From assembly GCA_003140115.1 (NCBI GenBank), contig PLIQ01000086.1:1-14648 (forward strand): a stretch of 14,648 bases of DNA, written 5' to 3'. Each line of letters begins with the position of its first letter. The first letter of the stretch is position 1. The DNA comes from Actinomycetota bacterium. GTDB lineage: Bacteria; Actinomycetota; Actinomycetes; Streptosporangiales; Streptosporangiaceae. Below are positions 1 through 8,509 of the stretch, in pieces. The notes beneath the pieces are model-generated. The model searched no databases and had not been told where the DNA came from. It saw only the letters and a program-made list of their open reading frames with translations. Position numbers and translations under genes: made by a program.

Positions 1-1281
1 CCGGGGTGGCTGCTGGTCGCGGCGGCCGTGCTGGCCCTCGCGGCGGGCTGGTGCGCCAACGCGGAGGCCACCCTCACGCTGGTCGCCGCCACCGGGGTGG
101 CCGAACGGCCCGAACACAGGGGCACGCTGCAGACGGTAACCGCCGATCTGCCCCGCTACATGAGCGTGCTGCTGCTGCTTCGCGTCGTCCTGGAGTGCCT
201 GTCCGCGGTCCTGGTCACGGCCGCCTTCGTGCACTGGCTCGGCGACGACTGGCGCGCCGTGCTCTCCGCGGCGGGCGTGGTGATCCTCATGCACTACGCG
301 CTGACTGGCGTGCGCCCGCAGCTCGGCCGGGTCGGCCCGCGCACCGCACGCACCGCCGGCCGCGCCGCCCGGTTCCTCTACCCGCTGACCCGGGCCCTGG
401 GCCCGCTGCCCGGATTGCTGGTGGCCGTGGGCAACACCTTGCCGCCCGCCCGGCGATCCCGGGCCGCCGAAGACCATGAGGACGGGGAGGGTCCGGTGGC
501 CCGGTCCGAGCTGCGCGGGCTGGTCGACTACCTCGAGCGCCGGACCGGTATCGAGCCGGGCGAGCGCGAGATGGTCCGTTCGGTCTTCGAGCTCGGCGAC
601 ACCATCGTCAGGGAAGTCATGGTGCCGCGCACCGACATGGTGTTCATCGAGAGCGACATGACCGTGGAACAGGCTCTGTCCCTGGCCCTGCGCAGCGGCT
701 TCTCGCGGATCCCGGTCGTCGGCGAGAACGAGGACGACGTAGTCGGCATCGCGTACCTGAAGGACATCGTGGCCTGGAGCCACGAACATCCCAGCGCCGA
801 GGCCACCGAGAAGATCGCCACCGTCATGCGCTCGGCCAGTTACGTGCCGGACAGCAAACCGGTCGACGAGCTGCTGCGCCAGATGCAGGCGCAGCGCAAT
901 CACATGGTGATCGTGATCGACGAGTACGGCGGCACCGCCGGGCTGGTCACCATCGAGGACCTGCTGGAGGAGATTGTCGGCGAGATCACCGACGAGTACG
1001 ACAACGAACAGCCGCCCTCCACGTGGCTCTCGGCCGACTCGGCCCGGGTAACCGCCCGGCTTTCGGTGACCGAGCTGGAGGAGCTGTTCGGCGTCCACAT
1101 CGACGGGGCCGAGGACGTGGAGACGGTGGCCGGGTTGCTGGCCCACGCGCTCGGCCGCGTCCCCATCGCCGGCTCCACCGCCATGGTGAACGGCCTGCGG
1201 CTGACCGCGGAGCCCGGATCCGGGCGGCGCAACAAGATCGGCACGGTACTGGTGCAGCGGGAGACCGAGGACCACCCCTAA
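1..1281 (+). CDS. CNNM/CBS-domain membrane protein, CorC/HlyC (hemolysin C-like) family, 5' end cut off
   Basis: The frame is open from base 1, so the start lies just upstream. A GTG at 28 is unlikely to be the true start because the hydrophobic sequence already begins before it (WLLVAAAVLALAAG). About 426 codons are visible, close to the 430-450 usual for the family, so only a few residues should be missing. Order: a short CNNM/DUF21-type membrane part (hydrophobic stretches at the very start, about residues 52-70, 84-100 and 125-145); two CBS motifs (FSRIPVVGENEDDVVGIAYL, then VIVIDEYGGTAGLVTIEDLL); and a C-terminal CorC_HlyC domain ending NKIGTVLV. The EIVGEITDEYD stretch after the second CBS is typical. 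The family is linked to magnesium/cobalt efflux or membrane homeostasis; the 'hemolysin' name is historical. It usually sits between ybeY and era in actinobacteria, which fits here. Family assignment is secure; the transported ion is unknown. Confidence 0.93.
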   Translation, partial: PGWLLVAAAVLALAAGWCANAEATLTLVAATGVAERPEHRGTLQTVTADLPRYMSVLLLLRVVLECLSAVLVTAAFVHWLGDDWRAVLSAAGVVILMHYALTGVRPQLGRVGPRTARTAGRAARFLYPLTRALGPLPGLLVAVGNTLPPARRSRAAEDHEDGEGPVARSELRGLVDYLERRTGIEPGEREMVRSVFELGDTIVREVMVPRTDMVFIESDMTVEQALSLALRSGFSRIPVVGENEDDVVGIAYLKDIVAWSHEHPSAEATEKIATVMRSASYVPDSKPVDELLRQMQAQRNHMVIVIDEYGGTAGLVTIEDLLEEIVGEITDEYDNEQPPSTWLSADSARVTARLSVTELEELFGVHIDGAEDVETVAGLLAHALGRVPIAGSTAMVNGLRLTAEPGSGRRNKIGTVLVQRETEDHP

Positions 1282-1302
1282 CCCATCGCGGGCCGCCCCC
1301 CG

Positions 1303-1308
1303 TACACT
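1303..1308 (+). promoter_or_regulatory. candidate -10 box (TACACT) for a leaderless transcript
   Basis: TACACT matches TANNNT and ends 7 bases before the GTG at 1316. Transcription would therefore begin at or next to the start codon. No purine-rich ribosome binding site lies between it and the GTG, which supports a leaderless message. No convincing -35 box is seen. Inferred from position and sequence only. Confidence 0.5.
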
Positions 1309-1315
1309 CGGTCGC

Positions 1316-1675
1316 GTGAGCGATGAGACGTCTGGCCCGCCCCCCGAGATAAATACCGAAGACCTCAAGATCATCACCTTGGCTAGGTCCTCGAGGGCGC
1401 GGATAGCGGCGTCCGAGGGCGCGGCCGTCCGCGACGAGACCGGCCGGACCTACACCGCCGCCGCCGTGGCCCTGCCCTCGCTGCGGCTGTCCGCCCTGCG
1501 CCTGGCCGTGGCCATGGCCGTCTCCAGCGGCGCGCAGAAACTGGAGGCCGCCGCCCTGGTCAGCGACGCCGAGCTGGACCCGGGTGACCTGGCCGTGGTG
1601 CGCGACCTCGGGCCGGACACGATCGTCCTGCACGCCGCCCCCGACGGCACCCTCCGCGCCGTTCTCACCGTCTGA
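1316..1675 (+). CDS. cytidine deaminase-like protein lacking the zinc and catalytic residues
   Basis: 119 aa starting at GTG 1316, 34 bases after the CBS gene. The pattern resembles the cytidine deaminase fold: AAVRDETGRTYTAAAV (about 36-51) matches the 'dGrvytGvNvE' strand, LSALRLAVAMAVSSGA (58-73) matches the helix that normally carries C/H-A-E, and DPGDLAVVRDLGPDTIVL (88-105) matches the PCxxC helix and following strand. The protein has no cysteine and only one histidine. The CAE position reads S59-A60-L61 and PCxxC is absent, so zinc-dependent deamination is not expected. Annotation pipelines commonly call such proteins between the CBS gene and era in streptomycete-like genomes 'cytidine deaminase'; from memory those are also motif-less. 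The role is unknown; binding of a nucleotide or a partner is possible. It is probably transcribed from its own leaderless promoter. Confidence 0.8.
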   Translation: MSDETSGPPPEINTEDLKIITLARSSRARIAASEGAAVRDETGRTYTAAAVALPSLRLSALRLAVAMAVSSGAQKLEAAALVSDAELDPGDLAVVRDLGPDTIVLHAAPDGTLRAVLTV

Positions 1676-1681
1676 CCCGCA

Positions 1682-1698
1682 CGGACCATCCAGGTCCG
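1682..1698 (+). terminator. hairpin after the deaminase-like gene
   Basis: Perfect 6-bp inverted repeat CGGACC / GGTCCG with a 5-base loop, starting 6 bases after the stop codon. A pyrimidine-rich but not T-only stretch follows. Terminators in high-GC actinobacteria often lack a U-run, so this is a plausible terminator or RNA-stabilising hairpin. Confidence 0.4.
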
Positions 1699-1757
1699 CC
1701 CCGCCCCTGTCTCCCCTTACGCCGAACGGCCATGGTTTCACCGGCCACAACATGCAC

Positions 1758-1763
1758 GACAAT
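1758..1763 (+). promoter_or_regulatory. weak candidate -10 (GACAAT) upstream of era
   Basis: GACAAT fits nAnnnT and ends 6 bases before the second of two consecutive GTG codons (1767 and 1770). There is no good Shine-Dalgarno sequence upstream of either, so a leaderless start at 1770 is possible. Weak evidence. Confidence 0.25.
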
Positions 1764-1766
1764 TGA

Positions 1767-2747
1767 GTGGTGAACGATCCGTCGCCCGCCCGCCTCCCGG
1801 GCGCCGACGCCCCGGATGCTGACCCCCGCCTGGGCGCCGGCCGCCCGGGCGCCGCCTTCCGCTCGGGTTTCGCGTGCCTGGCCGGCCGCCCCAACGTCGG
1901 CAAGTCGACGCTTACCAACGCGCTGGTCGGGGCGAAGGTCGCGATCACCAGCGACCGTCCGCAGACCACCCGGCGCGTGATCCGGGGGATCGTACACCGT
2001 CCGGACGCGCAGCTGGTCCTGGTCGACACCCCCGGCCTGCACAAACCGCGGACGCTGCTTGGCGAGCACCTGGACAGCCTGGTCCGCTCGACCCTGGCCG
2101 AGGTCGACGTGATCGGGTTCTGCATCCCGGCCGGCGACCCGGTCGGCCCGGGCGACCGGTTCTTCGCCCACGAGCTGGAGAACGTCAGGAAGACCCCGGT
2201 CGTGGTGGTCGTGACCAAGTGCGACGAGGTGTCGCCGGACCGGATCGCGGAGCAGCTAGTGGCGGTGAGCGAGCTCGGTGACTGGGCGGATGTGGTCCCG
2301 GTCTCGGCCATAACCGGCTTCCAGCTCGACGTGCTGGCCGACGTGTTCGTGGCCCATCTGCCCGAAGGCCCGCCGCTCTACCCCGACGGCGAGCTGACCG
2401 ACGAGCCAGAACTGATCATGGTCGCCGAGCTGATTAGGGAGGCCGCCCTGGAGGGCGTCCGCGACGAGCTGCCGCACTCGATCGCGGTCGTGGTCGAGGA
2501 GATGGGCCCGCACCCCGGCCGGAACGACCTGATCGACGTGCACGCCGAGCTGTACGTGGAGCGGCCGAGCCAGAAGGCCATCGTCATCGGCGCCCGGGGC
2601 GCCCGGCTGAAGGACGTCGGCAGCCGGGCCCGGCACCAGATCGAAGCCCTCCTTGGCACCAAGGTCTACCTCGACCTGCACGTCAAGATCGCCAAAGACT
2701 GGCAGCGTAACCCCAAGCAGCTCCGCCGCCTGGGGTTCTACGACTGA
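1767..2747 (+). CDS. era: GTPase Era (ribosome assembly, 30S/16S rRNA)
   Basis: 326 aa. Era binds GTP through an N-terminal Ras-like domain and the 3' end of 16S rRNA through a C-terminal KH domain, and acts in 30S subunit maturation. G1 is GRPNVGKST (40-48), the switch I region reads QTTRR (66-70), G3 is DTPG (87-90), G4 is TKCD (150-153), and G5 is probably the VSA of PVSAIT. The KH domain includes IGARGARLKDVGSRAR and ends WQRNPKQLRRLGFYD, the usual Era C-terminus. G4 has Thr in place of the classical Asn (NKxD); from memory this is common in actinobacterial Era and not a defect. The first ~33 residues are a Pro/Ala/Asp-rich extension before the G domain. Either GTG 1767 or GTG 1770 could be the start; the ribosome binding site is poor. 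The neighbours (CBS gene upstream, leuA and recO downstream) are typical. Confidence 0.97.
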   Translation: MVNDPSPARLPGADAPDADPRLGAGRPGAAFRSGFACLAGRPNVGKSTLTNALVGAKVAITSDRPQTTRRVIRGIVHRPDAQLVLVDTPGLHKPRTLLGEHLDSLVRSTLAEVDVIGFCIPAGDPVGPGDRFFAHELENVRKTPVVVVVTKCDEVSPDRIAEQLVAVSELGDWADVVPVSAITGFQLDVLADVFVAHLPEGPPLYPDGELTDEPELIMVAELIREAALEGVRDELPHSIAVVVEEMGPHPGRNDLIDVHAELYVERPSQKAIVIGARGARLKDVGSRARHQIEALLGTKVYLDLHVKIAKDWQRNPKQLRRLGFYD

Positions 2748-2846
2748 TCCCGGCGTCCCGTCACCCAAGCCCGCCCGGGCCGCCTTAACACCCCAAATCA
2801 GCCCCGCCCTGACATCCGGCCCGGCATGATGGACTCACCTGTGGCC

Positions 2847-2853
2847 AGGAGGG
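2847..2853 (+). promoter_or_regulatory. strong Shine-Dalgarno AGGAGGG
   Basis: AGGAGGG ends 7 bases before ATG 2861 and fixes that codon as the start of the zinc-ribbon/TerB gene. It is the best ribosome binding site in the window, in contrast to the leaderless-type starts nearby. Confidence 0.8.
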
Positions 2854-2860
2854 ATCCGTC

Positions 2861-3478
2861 ATGCTGATCATCTTTGGCCTGCGCGTGTTCTACCGGACGA
2901 TTGCGCAGGGCACCTTCCACTGCCGTCGCTGCGGCGGAGACCGGCAGTACCGGCACCGTGCCGGCCGCCGCTGGTTCACGCTGTTCTTCATTCCGGTCAT
3001 CCCGCTGAACTCGGTCGGCGAGCACGTGCAATGCGCCACCTGCCGGACCCGCTACGTGACCGACGCGCTCAACCAGCCGACCACGGCGCAGATGCAGGCC
3101 GCACTGCCCGCGGGCATGCGCGCCGCCGCCTCGGCCATGCTGCGGTCCGGCGACCCGGCCAGTCCGGCGGCCCGGCAGCGGGCCATCGAGGCGGTCGTGG
3201 GCGCCGGGATGCCCGGATACAACGAGGTCCTGCTGAACGCCGACCTCACCCAGCCGTTCGAGGCGATCCGTCCGGCCCTGAACCAGGTGGGCGCCCAGCT
3301 CACCGTCCAGGCCCGGGAGTGGTACCTGGCGGACGTGATCCGGATCGCCATGGCCGACGGCCCGCTGACCGACGGCGAACGGCAGGCCGCCCTGGCCATC
3401 GGCCTGGACCTGGGCATGACCCACGCGCAGACCATCGGCGTGATCGCCACCACCGAGCAGTCGGCCGGCCGCGGCTAG
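2861..3478 (+). CDS. zinc-ribbon plus TerB-like (tellurite-resistance-type) protein, function unknown
   Basis: 205 aa. The N-terminal ~65 residues form a zinc ribbon with two CxxC knuckles, C21-x2-C24 and C58-x2-C61, separated by an aromatic hydrophobic strand (RRWFTLFFIPVIPL, 37-50). The remainder, about 75-200, is helical and resembles TerB. Its last part (WYLADVIRIAMADGPLTDGE, then ALAIGLDLGMTHAQTIGVI) has the acidic 'A.aDG.lt..E' signature of that fold. TerB domains bind metal or act as adaptors; tellurite resistance itself should not be assumed, since no other ter genes are nearby. No signal peptide is seen; the hydrophobic segment is short and probably part of the ribbon. The gene is single, with a strong ribosome binding site, and its TAG stop overlaps the stop of the convergent acetyltransferase. 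Genes of this type are, as I recall, found beside leuA in other actinobacteria. Confidence 0.8.
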   Translation: MLIIFGLRVFYRTIAQGTFHCRRCGGDRQYRHRAGRRWFTLFFIPVIPLNSVGEHVQCATCRTRYVTDALNQPTTAQMQAALPAGMRAAASAMLRSGDPASPAARQRAIEAVVGAGMPGYNEVLLNADLTQPFEAIRPALNQVGAQLTVQAREWYLADVIRIAMADGPLTDGERQAALAIGLDLGMTHAQTIGVIATTEQSAGRG

Positions 3479-4521
3479 TACCGGGCCCGGCTCGCCAGCG
3501 CCTGCTCGCCCAGGGCTGCCGCCACGTCCAGCTTCCACCAGCTAGCCGGCCGGCCCTGGACGGTGTAACCGAGCGCCTCGTTGACCGCGATCATGTACCC
3601 GTTGGACTCCGCGTTCCAGGTATCGATCCGCTCCAGCCGCGGCTCCGCGGCCCGCAGCAGCTCCAGCATCGCGATCTTCACCAGCAGGCCGAGCCGGTGC
3701 CCGCGGTGCTTGCTGGTCACGCCGGTCAGCATCTGATGCGCCCAGCCCGGATCGGCCGGATCCACCGCCATCTCGGTGAGGGCCGCCAGCTCCCCGGTAG
3801 CCTCGTGCCGCGCCGCCACCGCGTAGGTCTGCACCCCGTACGCGGGTCGCAGGTCGTTGACGCGCTCGCGGACCCGCTGCGCGTCCCACACCGCGGGTGC
3901 CGTCTGCGGGTCGTGCGGGGCGTCGTTGAGCGCGGCGTAGAGCGCCGCCGCCTGCTCGATGAACTCCTCGGGCACCAGCCCGGTCCAGGACACCAGCCAG
4001 TAGCCCGCGGCCTTCGGCCCGGCTGCCTCGCGGAGCCGTTCCAGCTGATCCGCTCCCGCCGTGCGCACGTCCATCACGCGCTGTACGTCCACCAGCCCGG
4101 GCTCCGCCCCCGTCGAACGGGCGAAGGCCTCGCCGTCGCTGCCGTAACGCGCCGCGCCGTTGATCATCGAGCGCCCGTGCTCGGCCGCGCGAGCCGTCGC
4201 GTGCGTGAGCAGGGCCAGGCCGACTCCGCGCCGGCGCTCCGCCGGATGCACGACGAGGTCCAGGTTGGCCTGGTCGAGGTTCTCCAGGCTGGGCAGCTCG
4301 AGCCGGTACCAGCCCGCGACCGAGCCCTCCGCCTGCCCCTCGGCCAGCCACACTTCCCGCGGGTCGCCGCCCCACCCGACGCTCAGCCAACCGCGGAACG
4401 GTCGTTCGGTGAACCACGGTCCGTCCGGTTCGTCCACGTGCTGGGCGGCCAGGAATAGCTCGAAACAGGCGCGGATGGTGTCGGTATCCGCCAGGTCGAG
4501 TCGCTCGATGCGCATCCTCAT
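3475..4521 (-). CDS. GNAT-family N-acetyltransferase with two tandem GNAT domains
   Basis: 348 aa from the ATG at 4521-4519 (MRMRIERLDL). The reading frame continues far upstream only as an antisense shadow of leuA, so I start at this ATG; a second in-frame ATG lies two codons on. The first GNAT domain spans about 5-150, with acetyl-CoA-binding motif A around HPAERRRGVGLALL (92-105). The second spans about 175-335, with a divergent motif KHRGHRLGLLVKIAML (271-286) and the terminal GNAT strand and helix TWNAESNGYMIAVNEALGY (301-319). The tandem layout resembles mycothiol synthase (MshD) and related double-GNAT proteins, but I see no basis for naming the acceptor. The upstream bases are G-rich (GGGGTTGGGT) without a classical ribosome binding site. 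It is divergent from the leuA leader and convergent with the TerB-like gene, and it is likely monocistronic. Confidence 0.85.
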   Translation of the reverse strand: MRMRIERLDLADTDTIRACFELFLAAQHVDEPDGPWFTERPFRGWLSVGWGGDPREVWLAEGQAEGSVAGWYRLELPSLENLDQANLDLVVHPAERRRGVGLALLTHATARAAEHGRSMINGAARYGSDGEAFARSTGAEPGLVDVQRVMDVRTAGADQLERLREAAGPKAAGYWLVSWTGLVPEEFIEQAAALYAALNDAPHDPQTAPAVWDAQRVRERVNDLRPAYGVQTYAVAARHEATGELAALTEMAVDPADPGWAHQMLTGVTSKHRGHRLGLLVKIAMLELLRAAEPRLERIDTWNAESNGYMIAVNEALGYTVQGRPASWWKLDVAAALGEQALASRARY

Positions 4522-4613
4522 ACCCAACCCCGCCCCGCCCCGCCGCCGCCACTGTATTTCTCCCGCTCGCCTCCGGGGGCGGCACCGCGCGTCCCTCGGG
4601 CCGGGCCGGCTGG

Positions 4614-4619
4614 TAGGGT
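4614..4619 (+). promoter_or_regulatory. candidate -10 box (TAGGGT) of the leuA leader transcript
   Basis: TAGGGT fits TANNNT and ends 8 bases before ATG 4628 of the leader peptide. This would give a transcript beginning within a base or two of the ATG. No ribosome binding site precedes that ATG, in agreement with a leaderless leader peptide. No clear -35 box. Confidence 0.5.
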
Positions 4620-4627
4620 TGTCGGTA

Positions 4628-6489
<1,862 letters not shown>

Positions 6490-6511
6490 CCCCGTCCCGG
6501 CGTACGCCCGA

Positions 6512-6541
6512 CGGCAGCCTACGGCCGCGTCAAGCCTGCCG
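6512..6541 (+). terminator. weak inverted repeat downstream of leuA
   Basis: CGGCAG (6512-6517) and CTGCCG (6536-6541) form a 6-bp stem with an 18-base loop, 23 bases after the leuA stop. No U-run. It may end the leuA transcript before recO, but the structure is modest. Confidence 0.25.
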
Positions 6542-6557
6542 CTGTCCTGTTGTGCGG

Positions 6558-6563
6558 GAGAAT
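6558..6563 (+). promoter_or_regulatory. possible -10 (GAGAAT) upstream of recO
   Basis: GAGAAT fits nAnnnT and ends 6 bases before GTG 6570, allowing a leaderless start. The overlapping GGAG at 6557-6560 could instead serve as a ribosome binding site at 9-base spacing. The two readings cannot be separated from sequence alone. Confidence 0.3.
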
Positions 6564-6569
6564 AGGTAG

Positions 6570-7346
6570 GTGCTGCCTTACCGAGACGACGGGATCGTGC
6601 TGCGGACCCAGAAGCTGGGCGAGGCCGACCGGATCATCACCGTTCTGGGCCGGACCACCGGGCGGATCCGTGCGGTGGCCAAGGGTGTCCGCCGCACGAA
6701 GTCGCGGTTCGGCGCCCGGCTCGAGCCGTTCACGCACGTCGACCTCATGCTGCACCCCGGGCGTTCGCTGGACGTGATCACCCAGGCCGAGGTGATCCGG
6801 CCCTACGGCGAGCCGCTGGCCGCGGACTACCCCCGCTACACGGCCGGCGTGGCCATGCTGGAGACGGCCGAGCGGTTCACCCCGATGGAGAAGGAGCCTG
6901 CCCTGCGCCAGTTGCTGTTGCTTATCGGCGGGCTGCGATCCCTCAGCGAGAGGGAGCACGACCCCCGGCTGGTGCTGGACGCCTTCCTGCTGCGCTCGCT
7001 CGCGGTGGCGGGCTACGCCCCCTCCCTGGAGGAATGCGCTCGGTGCGGCGCGGCGGCCGGCAGCCGGCCTCGCCCCGAGGCCAGCGCGGCCGGCCGCGAG
7101 GTCCGGCTGTCGGCCTTCGCCGTCGCGGCGGGCGGTATGGTGTGCGCGTCCTGCCGCCCGCCCGGCGCGGCCGCGCCCGCGGCGAGCACCGTGGCCCTGA
7201 TGCTCGCCTTGCTGCGTGGTGACTGGGACAGCGCCGACCGCAGCGAGCGAAGGCACCAGGTAGAGTGCAGCGGGCTCGTCGCCGCCTACCTGCAATGGCA
7301 TCTAGAGCATTCAATCCGTTCGCTACGTCACGTGGAGCGCGTCTGA
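6570..7346 (+). CDS. recO: DNA repair protein RecO
   Basis: 258 aa from GTG 6570. RecO works with RecR (and RecF) to load RecA on SSB-coated gaps and anneals complementary strands. The N-terminal OB fold (1-80) begins with the family signature [20 protein letters not shown] and continues [18 protein letters not shown] helical domain follows, then a C-terminal zinc finger with C156-x2-C159 and C192-x2-C195 (ECARCG, VCASCR). The ~32-residue Ala/Gly/Arg-rich stretch between the two knuckles is typical of actinobacterial RecO. The TGA stop overlaps the A of the uppS ATG, so the two are co-transcribed and probably translationally coupled. Confidence 0.96.
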   Translation: MLPYRDDGIVLRTQKLGEADRIITVLGRTTGRIRAVAKGVRRTKSRFGARLEPFTHVDLMLHPGRSLDVITQAEVIRPYGEPLAADYPRYTAGVAMLETAERFTPMEKEPALRQLLLLIGGLRSLSEREHDPRLVLDAFLLRSLAVAGYAPSLEECARCGAAAGSRPRPEASAAGREVRLSAFAVAAGGMVCASCRPPGAAAPAASTVALMLALLRGDWDSADRSERRHQVECSGLVAAYLQWHLEHSIRSLRHVERV

Positions 7347-8182
7347 TGGGGGAGCGGTACCCGGCCGTCGGGGCGCCCCGAGCCACGGGGGTCCGCCCGC
7401 CCGATCCGCATCCGAGCGGGGTCAAGCCCCCCGCCATCCCGGCCGAACTGGTGCCCCGGCACGTGGCCCTGGTCATGGACGGCGACGGCCGGTGGGCGAA
7501 AAAGCGCGGGCTGCCCAGGACCGAGGGTCACAAGGAGGGCGAGTCCTCGCTGCTCGACGTGATCATGGGGGCGATCGAGCTCGGCATTCCGTACCTGTCC
7601 GCCTACGCGTTCTCGACGGAGAACTGGCGGCGCTCGCCGGACGAGGTGCGCTTCCTGATGGGCTTTAACCGCGACGTCATTCACCGGCGCCGTGATCTGC
7701 TGAACGAAATGGGGGTCCGCATCCGCTGGGCGGGCCGCCAGCCGCGGCTGTGGCGCAGCGTGATCAGCGAGCTGGAGTACGCCGAGCAGCTGTCCGCCGG
7801 GAATACCGTCCTGACCTTGCAGTTCTGCGTCAACTACGGCGGCCGGGCGGAGATCGTGGACGCCGCGGCCGCGATGGCGGCCGATGTCGCGGCCGGAAAA
7901 CTCCGCCTGGATAAGCTCAACGAAAAGGTGTTCGCCCGCTATCTGTACGAGCCAGAGATACCGGACGTCGATCTTTTCGTCAGGTCCTCCGGCGAGCAGC
8001 GCCTGTCCAACTTCTTGCTGTGGCAGTCGGCCTACGCCGAACTGGTCTTCCTCGATACCCTCTGGCCCGACTTCGACCGGCGCCATCTGTGGCACGCGTG
8101 CGAGATTTACGCCAGCCGCGACCGCCGGTACGGCGGCGCCCAGGCCAACCCCGTTCCCGTCCCGCCGGATCCCGGAGAATAA
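7346..8182 (+). CDS. uppS: (2Z,6E)-polyprenyl / undecaprenyl diphosphate synthase family (cis-prenyltransferase)
   Basis: 278 aa. Condenses isopentenyl diphosphate in cis to make the long-chain polyprenyl diphosphate that carries peptidoglycan precursors. I chose ATG 7346 because GGAG (7334-7337) lies 8 bases upstream and it overlaps the recO stop (TGATG); the open frame from 7265 lies inside recO. Conserved regions: region [14 protein letters not shown] (43-55, catalytic Asp45), then [30 protein letters not shown], and the closing substrate-binding motif [20 protein letters not shown] with [12 protein letters not shown]. The usual signature is MDGNGRWA; here the Asn is Asp47, an unusual change. 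The ~30-residue Pro-rich N-terminus is common in actinobacterial homologues. Product chain length cannot be read from the sequence. Confidence 0.95.
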   Translation: MGERYPAVGAPRATGVRPPDPHPSGVKPPAIPAELVPRHVALVMDGDGRWAKKRGLPRTEGHKEGESSLLDVIMGAIELGIPYLSAYAFSTENWRRSPDEVRFLMGFNRDVIHRRRDLLNEMGVRIRWAGRQPRLWRSVISELEYAEQLSAGNTVLTLQFCVNYGGRAEIVDAAAAMAADVAAGKLRLDKLNEKVFARYLYEPEIPDVDLFVRSSGEQRLSNFLLWQSAYAELVFLDTLWPDFDRRHLWHACEIYASRDRRYGGAQANPVPVPPDPGE

Positions 8183-8187
8183 ATCCG

Positions 8188-8233
8188 GAGGGCATCCCTC
8201 GAACGGGCGTGCGAAAGCTGCCCGACCATCGGG
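8188..8233 (+). terminator. cluster of short hairpins after uppS
   Basis: GAGGG-cat-CCCTC (8188-8200) is followed by CGGGC / GCCCG (8204-8208 with 8220-8224), whose inner part is GC-GAAA-GC, a GNRA-type tetraloop. CCCGA-cca-TCGGG (8221-8233) competes with the latter. There is no U-run. Probably the end of the recO-uppS transcript. Confidence 0.4.
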
Positions 8234-8244
8234 AACGGCGGCCA

Positions 8245-8283
8245 TATCAAACGGTCACTCATTCTTTATCAAACTCCTCACTC
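8245..8283 (+). repeat. direct repeat TATCAAAC-n(2-3)-TCACTC, two copies
   Basis: TATCAAAC at 8245-8252 and 8267-8274, each followed after 2 or 3 bases by TCACTC (8255-8260 and 8278-8283). The copies are 22 bases apart, about two helical turns, the arrangement expected for paired regulator sites on one face of the helix. Confidence 0.55.
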
Positions 8284-8412
8284 GGCATTCCCCGGCCGCA
8301 TCGCTAATTCTCAGCCGAAAACAGTTTCGCTTCCGCCGAATTCCTGGCCGGGAATCCGGCTCGCCTCCCGTGCCGCGGGCCGCCATCGTTGCCGCCGAAG
8401 AAATTCACTGTG

Positions 8413-8442
8413 TGTAACTCTCCGAATACGGGGAACGTTACA
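8413..8442. promoter_or_regulatory. inverted repeat TGTAAC-n18-GTTACA
   Basis: TGTAAC (8413-8418) and GTTACA (8437-8442) are exact complements 18 bases apart. The right half overlaps the palindrome AACGTT (8434-8439). Possible regulator site; no known regulator was recognised. Confidence 0.35.
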
Positions 8443-8456
8443 GCCTGCCGGAGCGC

Positions 8457-8488
8457 AGGGATCGAACTCGTGGGGCGAATCGATCCTT
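8457..8488 (+). promoter_or_regulatory. imperfect 12-bp hairpin upstream of the DUF1906 gene
   Basis: AGGGATCGA (8457-8465) pairs with TCGATCCTT (8480-8488) over 9 bp with one G-U. After a small bulge, TCG pairs with CGA (8468-8470 with 8476-8478) around a TGGGG loop. Could be an operator or an element of the 5' untranslated RNA. Confidence 0.4.
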
Positions 8489-8509
8489 GATGTGTCCGTG
8501 GGGTCCTTG

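Noticed and set aside
2216..2227. Era G4 motif TKCD instead of NKxD
   Set aside because: Thr at this position is, as I recall, usual in actinobacterial Era proteins, so it is not evidence of loss of function.
986..2311. 441-codon minus-strand open frame opposite the CBS, deaminase-like and era genes
   Set aside because: Spans three recognised plus-strand genes and has no recognisable domain.
3031..4458. 475-codon plus-strand frame overlapping the TerB-like and GNAT genes
   Set aside because: Wrong frame within the TerB-like gene, then antisense to GNAT; Arg/Pro/Gly-rich shadow sequence.
8440..8500. tRNA-like T-arm on the minus strand (GAGTTCGATCCCTG)
   Set aside because: The five bases on each side of the TTCGATC loop do not pair, and no acceptor or anticodon stem can be built around it.
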